Source: Chloroflexota bacterium (GTDB lineage Bacteria > Chloroflexota > Dehalococcoidia > Lucifugimonadales > JADFKI01). Taken from it: DNA of 7,845 nt. A model generated the notes under the pieces. It saw only the letters and a program-made list of their open reading frames with translations, made no database searches and was not told the DNA's origin. Both the position numbers and the translations under genes were made by a program. The stretch covers positions 1-7,845 of the forward strand of contig VXRI01000115.1 in NCBI GenBank assembly GCA_009838595.1, in the 5' to 3' direction. This document shows, piece after piece, positions 1 through 5,577 of this stretch. Position 1 is the first letter of the stretch, and every line of letters begins with the position of its first letter.

Positions 1-390
1 GTCTGCCGAGCCAAAGAGTCGTATCCGAATGCGGGGCTTCGCCTTTGAAGCGCCGCGGCATCCGTATGCGGGAACGAAGCGGCAGGCAGGCAAGGGGATG
101 CTGTCGATGATGTAAAACTCAGGGTCAAACGATGTATGCGCCAGGATGCCTTGCCATACCAGTTCCTTCACCGAGCGCAAGTTGGCTGCCTGTCTGACGA
201 ATATAGTGCGGTGCAGCGTTCTTAGCGTGGGGAAGAAGTGCGAGTAGTGGAGTCGAAAGTAATAGAAGATAGCCTTGTCCTGATGCAGACGCAGATACTC
301 GCCCACAACCTCGATCAGGACAACTAAATCTGATTCCTGGTGCGTTGTTCCACTTTCATGAGAAGGGACTATCGCCTCTGATTCGGACAA
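1..390 (-). pseudogene. IS982-family-like transposase remnant, partial and frameshifted
   Basis: Reading the minus strand from about 387 towards 1 gives an N-terminal transposase region. Recognisable pieces are ESDLVVLIEVVGEYLRLHQD, YYFRLHYSHFFPTLRTLHRT, FVRQAANLRSVKELVWQ and then IDSIPLPACRF. This order (SDSEV-like start, GEFLG-like helix, DKA, HRTxFxRQAANLWAVKE, then D-S-x-P-x-P-x-C with the first catalytic Asp) is typical of IS982-family DDE transposases. After CRF the frame is lost: RRFKGEA is read in one frame and AFGYDSLARQ in another, within roughly positions 1-58, so at least two indels have occurred. No good start codon or terminal inverted repeat is visible on the right side, and the left end lies outside the window. 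I infer a dead insertion-sequence fragment. The family call rests on remembered motifs, not on a search. Confidence 0.7.
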
Positions 391-437
391 ACGGCCCTCT
401 TCGGCGCCATCATTATTTGTTACTTTGCATATTTGAA

Positions 438-678
438 TCAAGAAGAACCGATATGCCCACTAGAATTGCGGCGACGCATCGCCGCAATTACTTCCGCCGA
501 TGCGCCATACTCGTCGATAGCAGATGCCATATCTTTTCCCACAGCCTCTCAGTCAGAAGCAATTGCGCGCGTCCGCCTTGTTTGGATCTTCGTCTGACGA
601 CAGATAGTAGTAGGTGTTGAGAGTGACGCCAAAGTCAAATATGCGCGCGACGCCTTCTAATAATGATAGACGAGCCTG
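438..678 (-). pseudogene. Decayed small hypothetical protein gene
   Basis: The minus strand carries two coding-like pieces that join if one indel and one stop are repaired. The first, after a TAG at 679-681, reads SLLEGVARIFDFGVTLNTYY and YLSSDEDPNKADAR before a premature TGA. The second reads EAVGKDMASAIDEYGASAEV and IAAMRRRNSSGHIGSS before a stop at 438-440. Deleting one A after the Ala-Arg codons gives ADAR-IASD-stop-EAVGKD, where TGA could replace a TGG Trp codon. Together they would make a soluble, slightly acidic protein of about 75 residues. No ATG start survives upstream. I do not recognise a family. The amino-acid composition looks like real protein rather than chance reading, but this rests on inspection only. 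It sits directly behind the transposase remnant, in a stretch of general decay. Confidence 0.4.
464..489. repeat. Perfect 11-bp inverted repeat (hairpin)
   Basis: AATTGCGGCGA (464-474) and TCGCCGCAATT (479-489) are exact reverse complements separated by the 4-nt loop CGCA. No T-run follows on either strand, so it is not an obvious intrinsic terminator. On the minus strand it lies inside the decayed small gene. It may be a palindromic dispersed repeat or a coincidence of coding GC-rich codons. Confidence 0.6.
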
Positions 679-914
679 CTACCCCCTGACATTCTTCCCT
701 TCTCCTTGCCGTTTCTTCATTTCTTTATTTCTATTATTACCGTAGGCAACCTTTGGAAAAATCTTTGTCATATCTTTGTCATATATCGGTTAAAGTTCTA
801 CCAGACAATACTTTTCGGTCAACCTACATCCCGCCTGTGCTATCCTATACGCAGTTTGTATCGTTGTATTATCCGGCGGCAACAACCCGACATAGCAATC
901 GGAGCAATAACCCA
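679..914. other. Leader/intergenic region upstream of the selenoprotein candidate
   Basis: The 236 bases between the decayed gene and the lipoprotein start are AT-richer than the flanks and hold no convincing gene. Visible elements are the tandem 11-mer at 761-782, a -10-like TATTAT at 867-872 without a matching -35, and a GGAG ribosome-binding site at 901-904. An open frame continues upstream of 915 back to an ATG at 753, but its residues look non-coding and precede a complete lipoprotein signal peptide, so it is treated as leader. Confidence 0.5.
761..782. repeat. Perfect tandem duplication of an 11-mer
   Basis: ATCTTTGTCAT occurs twice back to back at 761-771 and 772-782. Eleven bases is about one helical turn, so the two copies would face the same side of the DNA, as expected of a direct-repeat operator. 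Each copy also holds TTGTCA, a -35-like hexamer, but no clear -10 sits 17 bases downstream of either. It could equally be a polymerase-slippage duplication. Confidence 0.5.
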
Positions 915-2336
915 ATGCCCTATTTACTCAGCCGCGTCGCAGTCGGCGCGATGCTCGCAATTCTCATCGCAGCAACTCTAACCGGCTGTTCGCAGCAGCC
1001 CGAACCACAGCCTACAGCGGTTCCTACGGCTGTTCCACAAGTTCCTACCGCCGCTCCACCCGTGCCAACTTCCGTGCCAGTATCAATGCCAACACCTGAG
1101 CCAGCGCCAACCGCCGCTCCCGCTGCGACTGCTGCGCCACAGGCATCGGCGACTCAACCTACGGCGACAACTGCGCCGGCGTCCACTGCTACGGAGGCAC
1201 CCGCGACTGCGCCGGTTGCAACGGCGTCATCGAGCGGCTCGGGGACGAATCACTTTGTTCTTGAGGAAGGCACTGTTGCACGGTACAGGATCGATGAAGA
1301 GCTGGCGGGCAGAGGATTCTTCACCGCCATCGGCGAGACTACCGAGGTCGTGGGGCGCGTCGTGTTCGATGACAATGGCGGTGTTGTGGCGGACGGCAGC
1401 GCTATCGTTATGCAAGCCGCATCTCTTACGACTGACAGCGACCGCCGCGATGGCTATGTCCGCGAGCGAACTCTGCTGACATCGGAATATCCCGCGATTG
1501 TGTTCAATCCCACTTCGACTGCAGGGCTGCCATCACCGATCAGCGACGCAAGCGGCACGGTCGAGTTCACCATCACTGGCGATCTGACTGTCCGCGACCA
1601 GACTCGCGAGGTAACTTGGAATGTCGTCGCGGAGTTCGGCGATACGATAAGCGGGCTGGCGAGCGTGGTGATTAGCTTCGAGCAGTTCGGTATAGACAAA
1701 CCTAGTGTCGCGGTCGTGCTCAGCGTGGAAGATAGTTTCCAGCTAGAGTTGGAGTTCGTGGGAGCGTTCGAAGAAGCGGGCGCGATAAATGTCGATGGCG
1801 CGGACAATACGGCGTATTCGCAGTTTCTAGGCGATGAGAACGCGCCGGTAACGGTCATCGAGTTCTCGGACTTCCAATGACCATACTGCCGCACATTCGC
1901 CCTCGGGCCAGGGCGACAGATTATCGACGACTATGTGGCATCGGGCGATGTACGCTTCGTGTATCGCCACTTCATCGTCATCGGGCAGGAGTCCATCGTT
2001 GCCGCGATGGGCACGGAGTGCGCTGCCGAGCAGGACATGTTCTGGGAATATCACGACGCCATCTTCGACAATTGGGACGAGGCGCGACAGAACAGGTTCG
2101 GTCTATCTTGGCTGCAATCCACCGCCGAAAGCCTGGAACTGGACTTGCCGGCGTTTATGGATTGCCTCAATAGCGGCCGCCACTTCGAGCGCATCCGCGC
2201 AAGCCAGATTGACGGCATGGGACGCGGCATCAGAGGCACGCCCTCCGTGTTCGTCAACGGAGAACGCGTGGGCGGACCGGACTACGAGGTCTATCGCACC
2301 GCTATCGAAGCCGCGCTTGAGGAAAGTAATCAGTAG
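915..2336 (+). CDS. Candidate selenoprotein: YceI-DsbA fusion lipoprotein with UPYC active site (in-frame TGA)
   Basis: The frame runs from ATG 915, ten bases after GGAG, to a TAG at 2334-2336, interrupted only by a TGA at 1878-1880. Read as selenocysteine this gives 473 residues. Residues 1-24 are a lipoprotein signal peptide with lipobox LTGC (Cys25). About 27-111 is a Pro/Ala/Thr linker. About 112-285 is YceI-like: DSDRRDGYVRE, SEYPAIVF, GDLTVRDQTREV and a late FGID motif. About 305-473 is a DsbA/BdbD-like thioredoxin fold: GDENAPVTVIEFSDFQ, then U322-P-Y-C325, DVRFVYRHF, FWEYHDAIF and the cis-Pro motif RGTPSVFVNG (T442-P443). The TGA replaces exactly the nucleophilic Cys of CPYC, and the following 152 codons are intact. 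The expected role is outer-surface thiol-disulfide exchange, with the YceI barrel possibly holding an isoprenoid-type ligand. The alternatives are a recent TGC/TGT-to-TGA nonsense mutation or a sequencing error, in which case the product ends at residue 321. Confidence 0.75.
1881..1919 (+). promoter_or_regulatory. Candidate bacterial SECIS stem-loop after the in-frame TGA
   Basis: Immediately downstream of the TGA (1878-1880), TCGCCCT (1897-1903) pairs perfectly with AGGGCGA (1910-1916), leaving a 6-nt loop CGGGCC (1904-1909). A short lower pairing CTG/CAG (1886-1888 with 1917-1919) is possible across an asymmetric bulge. The loop starts 23 nt after the TGA and has G at its second position. 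Both fit the general bacterial SECIS description of a short stem, a G within the first two loop bases and a loop about 16-37 nt from UGA. The stem encodes Leu-Gly-Pro-Gly just after the CxxC, a Gly/Pro-rich run that is odd for the start of the DsbA active-site helix and could reflect selection on the RNA. I judged folding by eye only. Confidence 0.6.
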
Positions 2337-2338
2337 CC

Positions 2339-2394
2339 AGTTATCAGTATTCAGTCAAGCGATGCCGCAAGAGCATACCTGAACACCGATAACT
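2339..2394. repeat. Short inverted and direct repeats between convergent genes
   Basis: AGTTATC (2339-2345) is mirrored by GATAACT (2388-2394), and CAGT-type words recur at 2331, 2338, 2345 and 2352. The spacer of 42 bases and lack of a T-run make this a poor intrinsic terminator. It lies between the stops of the DsbA fusion gene and the cupin gene, where a shared terminator would be expected, but I cannot support one. Confidence 0.35.
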
Positions 2395-2404
2395 AAAAAC
2401 TGCT

Positions 2405-2773
2405 CTACTCGTCGTACACGGTGGTTTGGCTGGTGGGGTGCGTTAGTGAGATGTGCGAGAAGTCTTCGCCATCGACTGCGCCGTGCCAATGACGCTCGCC
2501 GGCAGGGATCAGCGCCGTGTCGCCTTCGCCTACCTCTATCTGCTCCGAGTCGGTGGCTACATAGCCCTTACCGCCCAGCACGAACAAAATCTGGTCGCTC
2601 GTGTGCGTGTGGAACTTGTTCTTCGCGCCGTTGAAGAAGCTGACCTTGTTGAAGTTAAAGTCGCCGCTCATGCCGTCGCCGACAATCCCCTCGCCCGTAA
2701 CCTTGCCGCCGTAGAATATCGGCGCGTCCGAGCGGTCTTCCGGCTCATTCTGCCCATTTCGGATAATCTGCAT
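2405..2773 (-). CDS. Small single-domain cupin protein
   Basis: The 122-residue product is a single cupin_2-type beta-barrel, cytoplasmic (no signal peptide). Motif 1 is GAKNKFHTHTSDQILFVLGG, giving metal ligands H55, H57 and Q61 in place of the usual Glu. Motif 2 is GDTALIPAGERHWHGA, giving H95. The three-His-plus-Gln set should still bind a divalent metal such as Fe, Mn or Zn. Small cupins of this kind include dioxygenases, isomerases and plain binding proteins, so no reaction can be assigned. The start is well fixed: GGAGG lies five bases before ATG on the minus strand. An extended -10 box at 2828-2836 suggests it has its own promoter in the 113-bp gap behind the MFS gene. It converges with the YceI-DsbA gene. 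Length and motifs are complete. Confidence 0.85.
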   Translation of the reverse strand: MQIIRNGQNEPEDRSDAPIFYGGKVTGEGIVGDGMSGDFNFNKVSFFNGAKNKFHTHTSDQILFVLGGKGYVATDSEQIEVGEGDTALIPAGERHWHGAVDGEDFSHISLTHPTSQTTVYDE

Positions 2774-2827
2774 ATCGTCCTCCGTTCTCGCTAATGTTGA
2801 ATCGATTTAGGTTACTCGCCATCGCCC

Positions 2828-2836
2828 ATTATATCA
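2828..2836 (-). promoter_or_regulatory. Extended -10 promoter candidate for the cupin gene
   Basis: The minus strand reads TGATATAAT, a perfect TGn extension followed by a consensus -10 hexamer. No good -35 lies 17 bases upstream, as is common for extended -10 promoters. Transcription would begin near 2821, leaving an untranslated leader of roughly 48 bases containing the GGAGG ribosome-binding site. Confidence 0.45.
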
Positions 2837-2886
2837 TCCCAATATACTTCATCCCCATATAGCCTTGCCCGTCCTGCCCATCGACA

Positions 2887-4218
2887 TTAGCTGGCAATGC
2901 TACGCTTGGGGTTGCTCGCCAGTATCAGCGACATTGCGCCCGTGAAGAACAGAGCGGCGACCAGCAGGAACGCGATGCGGTAGCTGCCCGTCGTGTCGAA
3001 TGACCATCCTGCCAAGATTGGACCAAGGAACGACGATATACCCATCGTAATGCTCATCACGCCCATGATGCTGCCGTAGAACTTGACGCCGAATGCGTCC
3101 TGCACGCTTAGCGGCGTGAGCGCGCCGAACGCGCCCAGAAAGAAGCCGAAGCAGCCCACGACTATCCATACAAGCGGCAGTTCCGCGCCCGTCCACAGCA
3201 TAGGCAGCGATACGGTAACGCCGGCATACAGCGTTAACAAGACGAGGAAGCCTGCCTGTCCTAGCAAGTCAACCATCAGAGCGTATCGCGCCGTGATTCT
3301 GTCCGCGAGCAAGCCCATGAAGAACTTGCCGCACATGCCGCAGCCCGCCAGCAGGCTCAGCGCAGACGCCGCCACTCCGGGAGATATGCCCTCTTCGGTC
3401 AAATGCGCGGCGACCTGGGTTAGCACGGCGGTGTATGTGAATGTGCCGAGCGTCATCGCAATCATTATTGCGTAGAAAGCCTTCGTGCGCACCGCCTCGC
3501 GCAGCGACCATCCCGTCAGCGTTACAGGCGCATCATCGGCGGCGCCCTCACTGAATGCCGCATCCCTGCCCCGGCTCCGTATCTGCTCCCTTGTGGGAAA
3601 TTCTCGCACCACGGCGAGCGCGTAAATTGTCATCAGGATGCCTATTACGCCGAACAGCAGATATGTCCCCTGCCACGGAGACAGGCTTATGAACGCCCAG
3701 TGCCATGACAAGCCCAACGCAAATGTCGTGATATAGGGAAAGGTCATGCCGCCGAAGTTGTTGCCCATGAGCGTTATGCCCATCACGCGCCCGCGCGAAC
3801 GCTGAAACCAGATGCCAACGAGCCGGCCGGCGGGCAGAATTGACGCGCCGGAAAAGCCAAGATACTGAATGAAACTTAGCGCGTACCAGTGCCAGAGTTC
3901 GGTCATCATCGGGCGCAGCAGATAGCTGACCACTATGAGCGCCATGGATGCAACAAGGATGTTCTTCGCGCCGTGTCTGTCCATGATGTAGCCAAGATAT
4001 GGCGCGATGAAGCTGCCCACGGCGGTGAACGACAATGACAGGTTTATCTGCGTGCGCGTCCAGCCGAACTCTTGCTCCAGCGGCTCGATAAGCAGCCCAA
4101 AGGCGTACTGCCCCGACCCGACGGTAAGCATAGCGGCAAGAAACGGCGCGGATATGACCCACCAACCAGCGTAAATGGAAATCGGTTTGGGACGCAACGC
4201 GCGCATAATTTTAAGCAT
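2887..4218 (-). CDS. MFS transporter, monocarboxylate/oxalate-formate antiporter-like
   Basis: The product is about 443 residues and strongly hydrophobic, with the 12-helix pattern of the major facilitator superfamily and a cytoplasmic central loop rich in charged residues (REFPTREQIRSRGRD). The loop 2-3 signature is GYIMDRHGAKNILV and the equivalent C-half loop reads GLLADRITARYALM. The start IYAGWWVISAPFLAAMLTVG and the segment SGQYAFGLLIEPLEQEFGWT resemble the OFA/MCT branch, which moves small carboxylates; the true substrate is unknown. The start is uncertain. ATG 4218 (M-L-K-I-M) fits family alignment but has no clear ribosome-binding site; ATG 4206 is four codons in. ATG 4299 has a weak GAGG but would add one hydrophobic segment and leave only 27 bases to the divergent formyltransferase gene. 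The frame stays open far upstream, to 5178, only as a shadow of that gene. Confidence 0.85.
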   Translation of the reverse strand: MLKIMRALRPKPISIYAGWWVISAPFLAAMLTVGSGQYAFGLLIEPLEQEFGWTRTQINLSLSFTAVGSFIAPYLGYIMDRHGAKNILVASMALIVVSYLLRPMMTELWHWYALSFIQYLGFSGASILPAGRLVGIWFQRSRGRVMGITLMGNNFGGMTFPYITTFALGLSWHWAFISLSPWQGTYLLFGVIGILMTIYALAVVREFPTREQIRSRGRDAAFSEGAADDAPVTLTGWSLREAVRTKAFYAIMIAMTLGTFTYTAVLTQVAAHLTEEGISPGVAASALSLLAGCGMCGKFFMGLLADRITARYALMVDLLGQAGFLVLLTLYAGVTVSLPMLWTGAELPLVWIVVGCFGFFLGAFGALTPLSVQDAFGVKFYGSIMGVMSITMGISSFLGPILAGWSFDTTGSYRIAFLLVAALFFTGAMSLILASNPKRSIAS

Positions 4219-4280
4219 AGGTAGCAAGTATATCAGTGTTCCCAAGAGGATGGACAGGATAGATAGGAATAGCACGATTG

Positions 4281-4289
4281 TGATATAAC
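4281..4289 (+). promoter_or_regulatory. Extended -10 promoter candidate for the formyltransferase-like gene
   Basis: TGATATAAC (4281-4289) is a TGn-extended -10 with one mismatch, placed so that transcription would begin near 4296 and leave a leader of about 30 bases carrying AAGGAG (4315-4320). No recognisable -35. It closely matches the cupin promoter candidate TGATATAAT. Confidence 0.4.
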
Positions 4290-4326
4290 AGACTGACATA
4301 CCGACATTCCCTCGAAGGAGATTTAC

Positions 4327-5259
4327 ATGGCTGACGACTTTAGAATCGCGCTCATAGGGCAGGCTGCATTCGGCGAGAGCGTGTTGAATGCGCTGGTGGA
4401 GAACGGAGAGAACATCGTGGGCGTGTTTTGCCCGCCGGACAGGGAAGGCAGACCGTCCGACCCCATAAAGACCGCCGCAGAAACGCACGACATCCCCGTG
4501 CTGCAGTTTCGCCGCATGCGTAATCAGGACTGCATAGACGCTTTCGCGGCGCTTGACGCAGACCTGTGCGTGATGGCGTTCGTAACCGACATCGTGCCGG
4601 ACTCGATACTTGAAGCGCCCACCCACGGCACAATTCAGTATCATCCGTCGCTGCTGCCGCTGCACCGCGGTCCAAGTTCTATCAATTGGCCCATCATTTT
4701 CGGCAGGGAAAAGACGGGGCTGACGGTATTCTGGCCAGACAAGGGATTGGACACCGGTCCAGTGCTGCTGCAAAAGGAGGCCGAGATAGGACCGGACGAC
4801 ACGCTCGGCTCGGTGTATTTCGGCAGGCTGTTCCCGATGGGCGTGGACGCGATGGTCGAGGCTGTTGATATGGTCAAGGCCGGCGCCGCGCCGCGCATTG
4901 AACAGAACCACGATGACGCCACTTACGAAGGTTGGTGCCGCGCTGAGGATGTGGTCATAGACTGGGACAAGCCGGTCGGCGAGATTTACAACATGATTCG
5001 CGGCAGCGACCCTAGCCCAGGCTCCGGCTCGACATTTGGAGACGACAGCGTGCGATTCTTCCGCGCGAGCAAGTCCGACAGCGATGCAGGCGGCGCGCCC
5101 GGCGAGGTTACGGAAATCACGGACGATGGCTTCCGCATCGCGGCGAACGGCGGCTCTATCTTCGTGGGCAGAGTACAACAGGGACGCCAGCGCAAGGTCA
5201 ACGCATCCGAGTGGATTGAAGCAGTCGGCTTGAAGGTAGGGGATAGTTTCGGCGCGTAG
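4327..5259 (+). CDS. 10-formyltetrahydrofolate hydrolase / formyltransferase-like protein
   Basis: The 310-residue protein has an N-terminal formyltransferase fold (about 5-200) and a smaller C-terminal Formyl_trans_C-like barrel (about 205-305). IALIGQAAFGESVLNALVE, VGVFCPPDREG, QYHPSLLPLHRGPSSINW, GLDTGPVLLQKEAEI and GSVYFGRLFPMGVDAMVEAV follow the hydrolase domain of 10-formyl-THF dehydrogenase (ALDH1L1) more closely than methionyl-tRNA formyltransferase. The catalytic His and Asp are H106 and D142. The Asn that precedes His by two in methionyl-tRNA formyltransferase (NxH) is Gln104 here. It probably binds a 10-formyl-THF-type cofactor and transfers or releases formate; the acceptor is unknown. 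It has no aldehyde-dehydrogenase part. AAGGAG six bases before ATG fixes the start. It is divergent from the MFS carrier, a carboxylate-transporter-like protein, so a shared one-carbon or formate-related role is conceivable but unproven. Confidence 0.8.
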   Translation: MADDFRIALIGQAAFGESVLNALVENGENIVGVFCPPDREGRPSDPIKTAAETHDIPVLQFRRMRNQDCIDAFAALDADLCVMAFVTDIVPDSILEAPTHGTIQYHPSLLPLHRGPSSINWPIIFGREKTGLTVFWPDKGLDTGPVLLQKEAEIGPDDTLGSVYFGRLFPMGVDAMVEAVDMVKAGAAPRIEQNHDDATYEGWCRAEDVVIDWDKPVGEIYNMIRGSDPSPGSGSTFGDDSVRFFRASKSDSDAGGAPGEVTEITDDGFRIAANGGSIFVGRVQQGRQRKVNASEWIEAVGLKVGDSFGA

Positions 5260-5394
5260 TCAGGGGAATCGCCCTTTATCGGCGCAATAGAAGTTACTCT
5301 CATCATTGCGACCTGAGACCTGTAACTGATGCCCGTAATTAAGGCTACAACTGAGACTTGCGCCTCTAATGGCGGCGGAAGTACAGCATTGTAA
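5260..5394. other. Intergenic region, nothing recognised
   Basis: The 135 bases between the formyltransferase-like gene and the restored start of the Asp-rich gene contain no open frame of note and no clear terminator. GGCGGAAG ending at 5381 is a possible but distant (13 bases) ribosome-binding site for ATG 5395. Confidence 0.4.
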
Positions 5395-5410
5395 ATGAAG
5401 AGATTACTAG

Positions 5411-5560
5411 GTTCTGTTGACATTTCACAGTTACATCCCGCCACATTCATACAAAAGCAGGAATCTAGTGCTTGCGAACGGTGTCAACGAGATAGAAATA
5501 GCCACATTGTGAGGTTCTAGGTTCCCGTGTTCACGGAAATATCTCAAATGTCAACAGAGC
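5411..5560. mobile_element. 150-bp MITE-like element with 15-bp inverted ends and CTAG target duplication
   Basis: The left end GTTCTGTTGACATTT (5411-5425) matches the reverse complement of the right end AAATGTCAACAGAGC (5546-5560) at 14 of 15 positions. CTAG flanks both sides (5407-5410 and 5561-5564), a direct duplication of a YTAR-type target as used by some IS5- and IS701-family elements. The interior has no coding capacity; near the right it holds a small CCGTG-TT-CACGG hairpin. Excision in silico restores an intact signal-peptide reading frame, which confirms both ends independently. It would have been moved in trans by a full-length relative elsewhere in the genome. The parent family is not certain from the ends alone. 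Confidence 0.85.
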
Positions 5561-5563
5561 CTA

Positions 5564-5577
5564 GGCGCTATAGCGCC
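5564..5577. repeat. Perfect 14-bp palindrome in the Asp-rich gene
   Basis: GGCGCTATAGCGCC reads the same on both strands and overlaps the last base of the right CTAG copy. In the uninterrupted gene it encodes G-A-I-A of the signal peptide. GGCGCT-like words recur just downstream (5581 and 5593), as expected from repeated Ala/Leu codons, so it may have no regulatory meaning. Confidence 0.5.

Noticed and set aside
345..620. 91-residue plus-strand open frame at 345-620
   Set aside because: Low-quality composition, no ribosome-binding site, and antisense to the transposase and small-gene remnants.
867..872. TATTAT as a promoter -10 for the selenoprotein gene
   Set aside because: No -35 or TGn extension supports it; kept only as a remark in the leader entry.
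753..914. Possible 54-residue N-terminal extension of the YceI-DsbA protein from ATG 753
   Set aside because: The residues look non-coding, while ATG 915 has a GGAG site and begins a complete signal peptide with lipobox LTGC.
1878..1880. TGA read as Trp or Gly (alternative genetic code)
   Set aside because: The APH-like gene ends at a TGA where its family ends, and the other intact genes encode Trp with TGG; the homologous position is Cys, not Trp or Gly.
1935..2336. A separate 133-residue protein starting downstream of the TGA
   Set aside because: It would lack the CxxC and first strand of the thioredoxin fold, and it is in frame with the upstream half; it is the C-terminal part of one protein.
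2339..2404. Bidirectional terminator between the DsbA-like and cupin genes
   Set aside because: The only inverted repeat has 7-bp arms with a 42-base loop and no T-run.
4219..5178. Long minus-strand extension of the MFS frame (763 residues in total)
   Set aside because: It is antisense to the clearly coding formyltransferase-like gene and lacks any MFS-like content.
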